From Lutimaribacter salitolerans (lineage in GTDB: Bacteria > Pseudomonadota > Alphaproteobacteria > Rhodobacterales > Rhodobacteraceae): DNA of 64,000 bases. This document shows positions 9,398-17,226 of the stretch, one piece after another. The DNA is taken from positions 1 through 64,000 of the forward strand of contig NZ_JBHUDD010000043.1 of assembly GCF_042677865.1 (NCBI RefSeq). The letters are read 5' to 3'. A program made the position numbers and the translations under genes. The first letter of the stretch is position 1; every line of letters begins with the position of its first letter. The notes beneath the pieces were generated by a model that had not been told where the DNA came from, made no database searches, and worked only from the letters and a program-made list of their open reading frames with translations.

Positions 9398-10885
9398 ATG
9401 ACGAAGTTTTCCGACCTCAATCTCGATCCCAAAGTTCTCAAGGCCATCGACGAAGCTGGCTATGAATCACCGACGCCGATTCAGGCCGGCGCGATTCCCC
9501 CCGCCCTGCAAGGGCGCGACGTTCTGGGGATCGCGCAGACCGGCACCGGCAAGACCGCCAGTTTCGTGCTGCCGATGATCACCCTGCTGGGCAAGGGCCG
9601 TGCACGCGCACGGATGCCACGCAGCCTGGTGCTGTGCCCGACACGCGAACTGGCCGCCCAGGTGGCCGAGAATTTCGACATCTACACCAAGCACATGAAG
9701 CTGACCAAGGCGCTGTTGATCGGCGGCGTAAGCTTCAAGGAACAGGATCAGTTGATCGACCGTGGCGTCGACGTTCTGATCGCCACCCCCGGCCGCCTGC
9801 TGGATCATTTCGAACGCGGCAAGCTGCTGCTGACCGGCGTGCAGATCATGGTGGTGGACGAGGCCGACCGGATGCTCGACATGGGGTTCATTCCCGATAT
9901 CGAACGCATCTTCAGCCTGACACCCTTTACCCGCCAGACCCTGTTCTTCAGCGCGACCATGGCGCCCGAGATCGAGCGGATCACCAACACCTTCCTGTCC
10001 TCGCCCGAGCGGATCGAGGTGGCCCGTCAGGCCACTGCAGGCGAGAACATCAAGCAGGGCGTCGTGATGTTCAAACCCTCGCGCCGCGACCGCGAAGGCA
10101 CCGAGAAACGCACCCTGCTGCGCGCGCTGATCGACGGCGAAGGCGATGCCTGCAAGAACGCCATCATCTTTTGCAACCGCAAGACCGATGTGGATGCCAC
10201 CGCCAAGAGCCTGAAAAAATACGGCTACGACGCGGCGCCGATCCATGGCGACCTGGACCAGAGCACGCGCACGCGCACGCTGGACGGGTTCCGCGATGGC
10301 AGCCTGCGGTTTCTTGTGGCCTCGGATGTGGCCGCGCGGGGCCTCGACATTCCCGATGTCAGCCACGTGATCAACTTCGATGTGCCCAGCCATGCCGAGG
10401 ATTACGTGCACCGGATCGGCCGCACGGGCCGCGCAGGCAAGAAGGGCACGACCCTGATGATCTGCACCCCGCGCGACGACAAGACATTCGCCGCGATCGA
10501 AAAGTTGGTACAATCGGAAATCCCCCGCCTGCCCAACCCTCTGGGCGATGCCGCCCCCCTGTCCGAAGAGCCGGTCAATGCGGACACGTCCGAAAAGGCC
10601 CCTGAAAAGACCGCCCGCGGCCCGCGCGTGTCGCGCAGCAAGAAAAAGCCCGAGGCAGAAGCCGAGACCGCAAAGCCGGTCGAGGCAAAACCGGTCGAGG
10701 CCAAACCCGAACCGGCCCGCACAGAGCGCGCGAAACCCGAGCAGGCTAAAGCAGAGCAACCCAAGGCCGAGCGCAGCCCGTCAGGGCGCAGCGGCGGTCG
10801 CGGGCGCGATGACAAGGTTGTCGGCATGGGCGATCATCTGCCCAGCTTCATTGCACTCAGCTTTGAAGAGCGGCGCACCGGCTGA
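9398..10885 (+). CDS. DEAD-box ATP-dependent RNA helicase (RhlE-like)
   Basis: A 495-aa RNA helicase. The canonical motifs occur in order: Q-motif (YESPTPIQAGAIP, near residue 22), I AQTGTGKT, Ia PTRELAAQ, II DEAD (DEADRMLDMGF), III SAT (FFSATMAP), IV IIFCNRKTDVD, V ASDVAARGLDIP and VI HRIGRTGRAG. The core ends near residue 380. A low-complexity tail of about 100 residues follows, rich in Ala, Lys, Glu and Pro, with repeats of the type AKPVEAKP, and ending in an RGG-like GGRGRDD segment that probably binds RNA. RhlE-type helicases act in ribosome assembly, RNA turnover and cold adaptation. It converges on rnj, another RNA-decay factor. Confidence 0.95.
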   Translation: MTKFSDLNLDPKVLKAIDEAGYESPTPIQAGAIPPALQGRDVLGIAQTGTGKTASFVLPMITLLGKGRARARMPRSLVLCPTRELAAQVAENFDIYTKHMKLTKALLIGGVSFKEQDQLIDRGVDVLIATPGRLLDHFERGKLLLTGVQIMVVDEADRMLDMGFIPDIERIFSLTPFTRQTLFFSATMAPEIERITNTFLSSPERIEVARQATAGENIKQGVVMFKPSRRDREGTEKRTLLRALIDGEGDACKNAIIFCNRKTDVDATAKSLKKYGYDAAPIHGDLDQSTRTRTLDGFRDGSLRFLVASDVAARGLDIPDVSHVINFDVPSHAEDYVHRIGRTGRAGKKGTTLMICTPRDDKTFAAIEKLVQSEIPRLPNPLGDAAPLSEEPVNADTSEKAPEKTARGPRVSRSKKKPEAEAETAKPVEAKPVEAKPEPARTERAKPEQAKAEQPKAERSPSGRSGGRGRDDKVVGMGDHLPSFIALSFEERRTG

Positions 10886-10915
10886 CAGCCCGGTCATTTC
10901 ATCGATGCACCCGAC

Positions 10916-10943
10916 AAAAAAGGCCCCTTGCGGGGCCTTTTTT
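10916..10943. terminator. Bidirectional intrinsic terminator between the helicase and rnj
   Basis: Six A, then GGCCCC-ttgc-GGGGCC, then six T: a perfect 6-bp G/C stem flanked by A and T tracts. It works in either direction and lies between the helicase stop (10885, plus strand) and the rnj stop (10967, minus strand). It closes both the helicase gene and the long nuo-birA-coaX-rnj block. Confidence 0.92.
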
Positions 10944-10966
10944 CGTTTCAGCGTCAAGAACCGGCC

Positions 10967-12634
10967 TCACTCCAGACGGCTGATGATCACCGTCACCTCG
11001 GCCTTCTTGCCGATCTCGTCCTGGCAGGTCTTGCGGGCCACGCGCTTGATGCCTTCGTCCAGCTTGTCATCATCGGCGCGGATCTTGGTGCCCGCACTCT
11101 GGACGAACTGGTCGATGTCGGCCTCCAGCACATCGACCAGCGCGGCATTGGACGTACCGATCTCGGGCAGGCCCTTGATCTCGACCCAGGGTTCCCCCAG
11201 CGCCTCGTTTTCCTCGTCCATGATGACGGACACGACGATATGGCCGTTCATTGCCATACGCAGACGGTCACGCACGATCCCGTCCAGCGCGCCGATCTTG
11301 ACCGACCCATCCAGATAGGTGCGCCCGGTTTCGACATAGCCCGCGACCTGCGGCGCATTGCCCGACAGCGACACCATGGTGCCGTTGACCGCCACGATGG
11401 CTTGCGTGCCGTTGGTCTGCGCCAGCTTGGCATGTTCGCGCAGGTGGCGATGCTCGCCATGCATGGGGATCACCATCTGCGGCTTCATCAGCTCGTGCAT
11501 CGTGGTCAGGTCTGGGCGGTTGGCATGGCCCGACACGTGATAGCGCCCGCCGCTGTCATCCACCACATCCACGCCGATTTCCGAGAACTGGTTGATGATG
11601 CGGATCACCCCACGCTCGTTGCCCGGAATGGTCTTGGACGAGAACAGGAACAGATCGCCCTCTTTCAGCTTCATGCCCATGTACTTGCCATTGGCCAGTT
11701 GCGCGCTGGCGGCGCGGCGTTCACCCTGGCTGCCGGTGACCAGCAGCATGACGTTTTCGCGCGGCAATTGCGCAGCATCCTCGGGGCTGATGACCTGCGG
11801 AAAATCGCCCAACACGCCGGTGGTCACCGACGCCTCTATCATCCGGCGCATCGCACGCCCCATCAGGCAGATCGACCGCCCCGCCCGCTCCCCCGCCTGC
11901 GCCAGTGTTTTCACCCGCGCCACGTTGCTGGCGAATGTCGTGGCCACGACCATGCCGCTGGCTTCGGAAATCAGCGCCTCGAGGTTGTCGGCGATATCGG
12001 ATTCCGACCGGCCCGGATCGGGCGAGAACACGTTGGTTGAATCGCACACCAGCGCCTTGATGCCGGGCTTGGCAACATCCGCCCAGACCTCGGGGGTCCA
12101 CGCCTCGCCCACGATCGGGGTGCGGTCCAGCTTGAAATCGCCGGTATGCACGACGCGCCCGTCGGGCGTGTCGATCACCAGCGCGCTGGTTTCGGGAATG
12201 GAATGCGAGATCGGCAGGAACCCCACGGTGAACGGCCCGGCGGTGGTGGTTTCAGGCCAGGGCGACACGGTGCGCACGGTCTTGTCCGAGTGGCCATGCT
12301 CGGCCATCTTGCCGCGCGCGATATTCGCGGTGAACGCGCGGCAATAGATCGGCGCGCCAAGACGCTCGTAGAGGTGCCCCACAGCTCCCACGTGATCCTC
12401 GTGCGCGTGGGTGATGAAGATCGCCTCGATCTGGTTGCGCCGTTCCTCAAGCCAGGCGATGTCGGGCAGGATCAGGTCCACCCCCGGCGTGCCGTCCATA
12501 TCGGGAAATGTCACGCCCAGATCGACGACGATCAGCCGTTCCTTGCCCTCGGCCCCGTATCCGTAGACGTAACAGTTCATCCCCACTTCCCCGGCACCGC
12601 CAAGGGGAAGGTAAATCAGTTTCTCGCGGCTCAT
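10967..12634 (-). CDS. rnj: Ribonuclease J
   Basis: Metallo-beta-lactamase/beta-CASP nuclease with 5'-3' exonuclease and endonuclease activity on RNA; in alphaproteobacteria it works with RNase E in rRNA and mRNA processing. The 555-aa length is standard. Visible motifs are GGAGEVGMNCYVY at the N-terminus, the zinc ligand motif HAHEDHVGA (about residues 76-84), HTGDFKLD, and in the beta-CASP part VTGSQGERRAAS and HVSGHANRPDL (a further zinc-site histidine), with the C-terminal oligomerisation domain. ATG 12634 overlaps the coaX stop by four bases (ATGA). It is the last gene of the nuo-linked block. Confidence 0.96.
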   Translation of the reverse strand: MSREKLIYLPLGGAGEVGMNCYVYGYGAEGKERLIVVDLGVTFPDMDGTPGVDLILPDIAWLEERRNQIEAIFITHAHEDHVGAVGHLYERLGAPIYCRAFTANIARGKMAEHGHSDKTVRTVSPWPETTTAGPFTVGFLPISHSIPETSALVIDTPDGRVVHTGDFKLDRTPIVGEAWTPEVWADVAKPGIKALVCDSTNVFSPDPGRSESDIADNLEALISEASGMVVATTFASNVARVKTLAQAGERAGRSICLMGRAMRRMIEASVTTGVLGDFPQVISPEDAAQLPRENVMLLVTGSQGERRAASAQLANGKYMGMKLKEGDLFLFSSKTIPGNERGVIRIINQFSEIGVDVVDDSGGRYHVSGHANRPDLTTMHELMKPQMVIPMHGEHRHLREHAKLAQTNGTQAIVAVNGTMVSLSGNAPQVAGYVETGRTYLDGSVKIGALDGIVRDRLRMAMNGHIVVSVIMDEENEALGEPWVEIKGLPEIGTSNAALVDVLEADIDQFVQSAGTKIRADDDKLDEGIKRVARKTCQDEIGKKAEVTVIISRLE

Positions 12635-13408
12635 ATGCTGCCCTGTTCCTTGTTATAACTGTGAATCACGGTCAGACCGTGCATTGTCAGATCTTCCTCG
12701 ATGCTGTCGAACAGGTTCTCGGCCTGTGCAAACAGCGGGGCCAGCCCGCCGGTGCCGATCACCTTCATCGGGCGGCCGTATTCGGCCTTGATGCGGGCGG
12801 TGATCCCTTCGACCAGCCCGGTATAGCCCCAGAACACGCCCGATTGGATACAGGCCACCGTGTTGGTGCCGATCACATGCTCGGGCTGCGTAATGTCCAC
12901 ATGCGGCAATGCCGCTGCGCCCATATGTAGCGCCTCAAGGCTCAGGTTCACCCCCGGGGCGATCACCCCGCCCACATAGGCGCCATCCTCGGCCACCACG
13001 TCAAACGTGGTGNACGATCAGGTCGCCGCCATGCCGGTCGAACCCGCCTGCGGTATTCACCAGCCGGTCCGGTCCCACCGTCGTGCCCGCGTCCACACGC
13101 GGTGCCACCGGCAGCGCGCATTCCGGCTTTCCCACGACCAGCGGGCGGCAGCCAAAGAACCGGTCGGCAAAGACCCGCAGGTTCCACACCACGCGCGGCA
13201 CGGTCGAGCTGATGATGACATCGGTGATCTTCGTCTCGATGCCATAATGCTGTATCAGCGTATGAAACCAGGTGAAATAGGCATCCGCCGTGCGCGCATG
13301 ATGGGTCGAGGTGCGCAGCGTGCACAGCGACCGCGAACCGTCCCAGATGGTGAACACGGTATTCGTATTGCCGCAATCAATCGCCAGAAGCATCGGTGCC
13401 CCCTTCAA
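12631..13408 (-). pseudogene. coaX: Type III pantothenate kinase, reading frame broken at an N (probable assembly fault)
   Basis: CoaX phosphorylates pantothenate, the first step of coenzyme A synthesis. The N-terminal part (MLLAIDCGNTNTVF; ATG probably at 13393, with a 5-residue longer option at 13408) and the C-terminal part (VVAEDGAYVGGVIAPG to the stop at 12631) are both intact but lie in different frames. The break is at the single N, position 13013. Deleting the N restores a frame reading GGDLIV-TTFDVV, yet the conserved phosphate-binding motif DFGTA that normally stands between those parts is absent. Restoring about six codons would give roughly 259 aa, the family's usual length. The gene is therefore probably functional in the organism and damaged only in this assembly. 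It overlaps birA and rnj. Confidence 0.9.
13013..13013. other. Ambiguous base N, likely collapsed sequence gap
   Basis: The only N in the window. It lies inside coaX where the DFGTA phosphate motif should be encoded, so it most likely stands for about 15-18 missing bases. Confidence 0.75.
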
Positions 13409-14150
13409 AGAATATGTCCGCCGCCGGGATCGCCATCCGGCCCTGCGCCGTCACAAGCACCAGATTGCCGGTATCGTCAATCGTCTCGAACCGCCCCTCC
13501 ATGGTGCTGCGCAGGGTGCGGGCGATCACATCTTCGCCCAGCCGCGCGGCGCGGGCCAGCCAGGCCTCGCGGATCGGGGCAAAACCATCGGCGTCGAACT
13601 GCGCCTTGCGGGTGGCGAACGCGGCGGCCAGAAGGTCCAGGCACTCTTCGGGCGTCACCGCGATGCCGGTTTCCGTCATCAACGCAACGGGGCGCAGCGC
13701 GCCGGGTTCCACCGTCGCCGCCTCGGGCACTTCGCGCAGGTTGACGCCGATGCCGATGGCCAGATGCGCCACCCCGGTGCCAACGCCTGTGCTTTCCAGC
13801 AGGATACCGGCCAGCTTGCCACCGTTCAGCAGCACGTCATTTGGCCATTTCAGCTCAAAGGCCTGCGGCCTGCCGGTCACCGCGCAGCAGGCATCGTGCA
13901 GGGCCAGCGCCGCCACGAAGGACAGCAGCGCCACATGCCCCGGTGGCCCCTCGGGGCGCAGCACCAGCGTGCCGGCAAAGTTCCCGCCCGGATCACGCCA
14001 GGGCCGCCCGCGTCGTCCGCGCCCCTGGGTCTGGCGCAGGCCAAGTATCCACTCCGGCCCGGTCAGGGTGGGAGCGATCCGCACGGCCTCGGCATTGGTG
14101 CTGTCGACCTCGGCCAACACGCGGCGGCCATAGCCCGCAGGCCAGGTCAT
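13377..14150 (-). CDS. birA: Biotin--[acetyl-CoA-carboxylase] ligase, class I
   Basis: Activates biotin as biotinyl-AMP and attaches it to the carrier domain of carboxylases. In this window that could include the biotin domain of LiuD. The 257-aa protein has the ligase motif TQGRGRRGRPW (about residues 41-51), the KWPNDVLL active-site segment and IGIGVNLRE. There is no N-terminal helix-turn-helix, so it is a ligase only and not a repressor (class I). Its 3' end overlaps the coaX start by about 17-32 nt, and 63 nt separate its start from the nuoN stop. Confidence 0.95.
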   Translation of the reverse strand: MTWPAGYGRRVLAEVDSTNAEAVRIAPTLTGPEWILGLRQTQGRGRRGRPWRDPGGNFAGTLVLRPEGPPGHVALLSFVAALALHDACCAVTGRPQAFELKWPNDVLLNGGKLAGILLESTGVGTGVAHLAIGIGVNLREVPEAATVEPGALRPVALMTETGIAVTPEECLDLLAAAFATRKAQFDADGFAPIREAWLARAARLGEDVIARTLRSTMEGRFETIDDTGNLVLVTAQGRMAIPAADIFFEGGTDASGD

Positions 14151-14213
14151 GCGCCCGGCCCCGAAACGCAGGCGGCGCCCAGCGGGCGCCGCGCCGTCGC
14201 ACAGGTGCGTGGA

Positions 14214-15653
14214 TCAGTTGACAAGCGTGGCCGCTGCGGCGGTTGCCGCGCCCTCGATCCCGAACAGGTTGATGATGCCCAGCACCATCACCGCAGCCGA
14301 CCCCATCAGGCAGACCCACAGCACCGGCGCGCGCTCGGTTTCCAGCGTCTCACCTTCAGATCCGAAATACATGTAGAACACTATGCGCAGGTAATAGAAC
14401 GCCCCGATGGCCGAGGCCACGGCGGATGCCACCACCAGCCAGACCATATCGGCATCCAGCGCCGCGCGCCACACGCCCAGCTTGGCGAAGAAGCCCAGCA
14501 TCGGCGGCACGCCTGCAAGGCTGAACAACAGCACCAGCATGGCCAGCGCCCGGCCGGGTTCCCGCTTGGCGTACATGTTCAGCGCGCTGATCTCGGTCAC
14601 CGGCTTGCCGTCGCGTTCCATCGACAGGATAAAGGCGAAGGTGCCGATGTTCATGGTCACGTAGATCGCCATGTAGATCAGCATCGCCTCGACCCCCAGC
14701 GCGGTGCCTGCGGCCAGTCCGATCATCGCATAGCCCATATGCGCGATGGACGAGAACGCCATCAGCCGCTTGATGTTGGTCTGCCCGATCGCCGCAACCG
14801 CGCCCAGGAACATCGACAGCACCGCCAGCAGCGCCACGATCTGCGTCCAGTCGCCGGTGGCATCGCCAAAGGCATCGTGCATCACCCGGGCAAACAGCGC
14901 CATCGCTGCCACCTTGGGCGCGGTGGCAAAGAATGCCGTGATGGGCGTGGGCGAGCCTTCGTAGACATCCGGCGTCCACATGTGGAACGGCACCGCCGAC
15001 ACCTTGAACGCCAGACCGGCGATCATGAACACCAGCCCGAACAGCAGGCCCAGCGGCAATTGCCCGTCACCCGCCGCGGTGATGATGCCCGAAAACAGCG
15101 TGGTGCCCGCAAATCCATAGACCAGCGACGCGCCATACAGCAGCAGGCCCGACGACAGCGCGCCAAGGATGAAATATTTCAACCCCGCCTCGGTCGATTT
15201 CAGGCTGTCGCGCCGCAAGCTGGCCACCACATACAGCGCCAGAGATTGCAGTTCGAGCCCCATGTAGAGCGCGATCAGGTCGCCCGCGCTGACCATCATC
15301 ATCATGCCGACAACAGACAGCGCCACCAGAACGGGGTATTCGAACCGCAGCATCCCGCGCCGCGCCATATACTCCTGGCTCATCACCAGAACGACGGCCG
15401 CACTCAGCAGGATGGTGACCTTGGCGAACCGGGCAAAGGCATCATCGTGGAACATCCCGTTGAAGGCCACGTTGGTGCCGGACCCGCTCAGCCCGATCCA
15501 GACTGCCAGCAGCGCGAACACCGCGGCGGTCAGCCACACCAGCAGCCCCGCGGCCCGGTCCTTGGCCGTGTAGACAACAACCAGAAGCGCGCCCATCGCA
15601 TAGGCCGACAGCACGATTTCCGGCAGGATGGTGATCAGATCAGCCTTGATCAT
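14214..15653 (-). CDS. nuoN: NADH-quinone oxidoreductase subunit N
   Basis: Antiporter-like membrane subunit of complex I, one of three that pump protons in the membrane arm. The 479-aa protein is hydrophobic throughout with about 14 helices, and contains the family segments YILGALSSGLLLYG and PFHMWTPDVYEGSPTP, with conserved lysines in the LMAFSSIAHMGY region. ATG 15653 (MIKADLITILPEI) gives the normal length; the longer frame to 15719 adds a proline- and arginine-rich stretch. It is the last canonical nuo gene, four bases after nuoM. Confidence 0.96.
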   Translation of the reverse strand: MIKADLITILPEIVLSAYAMGALLVVVYTAKDRAAGLLVWLTAAVFALLAVWIGLSGSGTNVAFNGMFHDDAFARFAKVTILLSAAVVLVMSQEYMARRGMLRFEYPVLVALSVVGMMMMVSAGDLIALYMGLELQSLALYVVASLRRDSLKSTEAGLKYFILGALSSGLLLYGASLVYGFAGTTLFSGIITAAGDGQLPLGLLFGLVFMIAGLAFKVSAVPFHMWTPDVYEGSPTPITAFFATAPKVAAMALFARVMHDAFGDATGDWTQIVALLAVLSMFLGAVAAIGQTNIKRLMAFSSIAHMGYAMIGLAAGTALGVEAMLIYMAIYVTMNIGTFAFILSMERDGKPVTEISALNMYAKREPGRALAMLVLLFSLAGVPPMLGFFAKLGVWRAALDADMVWLVVASAVASAIGAFYYLRIVFYMYFGSEGETLETERAPVLWVCLMGSAAVMVLGIINLFGIEGAATAAAATLVN

Positions 15654-15657
15654 CTTG

Positions 15658-17226
15658 TCAGTCCTTGTTTGCCTGGGCGACCTGGGTGGCGGATGCGCCA
15701 TCGGCCAGGGCCATGTCATAATTCTGGATCAACGCCGACACCGACGGCCCGATGATATCGGTCACCGCCGCCGGATAGACGCCCAGCCACAGGGTCATCA
15801 CGATCAGCGGGGCAAAGATCGCCTTTTCCCGCTGCGTCATGTCCTTGATGGTCTTCAGGCTTTCCTTGATAAGATCGCCCAGCACCACCCGGCGATACAG
15901 CCACAGCGCATAGGCCGCCGACAGGATCACGCCGCTGGTGGCCACAAGGGCAACCCATGTGTTGACCTGGAACACGCCCATCAGCGTCAGGAACTCGCCG
16001 ACAAAGCCGCTGGTGCCCGGCAGGCCCACGTTGGCCATGGTGAAGAACATGAAGATCAGCGCATAGGCCGGCATCCGGTTGACCAGCCCGCCATAGGCGT
16101 CGATCTCGCGCGTGTGCATCCGGTCATAGATCACGCCGACGCACAGGAACAACGCGCCACTGATGAAGCCATGGCTGATCATCTGGAAGATCGCGCCGTC
16201 AATCCCCTGCTGGTTGGCGGCAAAGATGCCCATGGTCACATAGCCCATATGCGCCACCGAGCTGTAGGCGATCAGCTTTTTCATATCCTCCTGCACCAGC
16301 GCGACAAGGCTGGTGTAGACGATGGCGATGGCCGACAGCCACAGGATCAGCGGGGCCAGAACATCGGCCCCCACCGGAAACATCGGCAGCGAAAACCGCA
16401 GAAAGCCATAGCCGCCCATCTTGAGCAGAATCGCCGCCAGCACCACCGACCCCGCGGTGGGTGCCTGCACGTGCGCATCGGGCAGCCAGGTGTGCACCGG
16501 CCACATCGGCATCTTGACCGCGAAACTGGCAAAGAACGCCAGGAACAGCAGCGTCTGCATCCCGCCGACGATCTGGATGCCCAGCACCGAGATCCCCTGC
16601 GAGCTGAACACATGGGTCATCAGCGACGGTCCGTCACCGCAGGCCGCGATGCAGGTGGTGCCCGCATCCGCGAACATCGCCACCATCGCCACCAGCATCA
16701 GCACCGAGCCAAGGAAGGTATAGAGGAAGAACTTGAACGAGGCATAGATGCGCTGCTTGCCGCCCCAGATGCCGATGATCAGGAACATCGGGATCAGCCC
16801 TGCCTCGAAGAACAGGTAGAACAGCACCATGTCCAGCGCCATGAACACGCCCAGCATCAGCGTTTCCAGCAGCAGGAAGGCGATCATGTATTCCTTGACG
16901 CGGGTGGACACATCCCAGCTTGCAGCGATCACAAGCGGCATCATGAAGGTGGTCAGCATCACGAACAGCACGCTGATCCCGTCCACGCCCATGCGGTATT
17001 TCAGCCCCATCAGCCACTCGCGTTCCTCGACGAACTGAAAGCGCGTGTTGGCGGGATCGAACTGGAACAGGATGAACAGCGAGATCAGAAAGGTCACGCT
17101 GGTGGCGATCAGGGCCAGCCACTTGGCATTGCGCTGCGCCGCAGCATCCTCGCCGCGCAGGAACACCGCCAGGATCAGCGCCGCCAGCGCCGGGATGAAG
17201 GTGACGATGGAAAGAAGATTGTCCAT
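15658..17226 (-). CDS. nuoM: NADH-quinone oxidoreductase subunit M
   Basis: Proton-pumping, antiporter-like subunit of complex I. 522 aa, polytopic. Visible family motifs include FEAGLIPMFLIIGIWGG with the conserved glutamate early in the protein, FAVKMPMWPVHTWLPDAH, and KLIAYSSVAHMGYVTMG. The start MDNLLSIVTF at 17226 shares one base with the nuoL stop (TAATG). The longer frame to 17256 is rejected because it would extend into nuoL with charged residues. Confidence 0.97.
   Translation of the reverse strand: MDNLLSIVTFIPALAALILAVFLRGEDAAAQRNAKWLALIATSVTFLISLFILFQFDPANTRFQFVEEREWLMGLKYRMGVDGISVLFVMLTTFMMPLVIAASWDVSTRVKEYMIAFLLLETLMLGVFMALDMVLFYLFFEAGLIPMFLIIGIWGGKQRIYASFKFFLYTFLGSVLMLVAMVAMFADAGTTCIAACGDGPSLMTHVFSSQGISVLGIQIVGGMQTLLFLAFFASFAVKMPMWPVHTWLPDAHVQAPTAGSVVLAAILLKMGGYGFLRFSLPMFPVGADVLAPLILWLSAIAIVYTSLVALVQEDMKKLIAYSSVAHMGYVTMGIFAANQQGIDGAIFQMISHGFISGALFLCVGVIYDRMHTREIDAYGGLVNRMPAYALIFMFFTMANVGLPGTSGFVGEFLTLMGVFQVNTWVALVATSGVILSAAYALWLYRRVVLGDLIKESLKTIKDMTQREKAIFAPLIVMTLWLGVYPAAVTDIIGPSVSALIQNYDMALADGASATQVAQANKD

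Noticed and set aside
13311..15755. An 814-codon open frame on the plus strand
   Set aside because: It runs antisense through coaX, birA and nuoN, is rich in His, Arg and Gln as expected from GC-rich codon mirrors, and has no recognisable domain.
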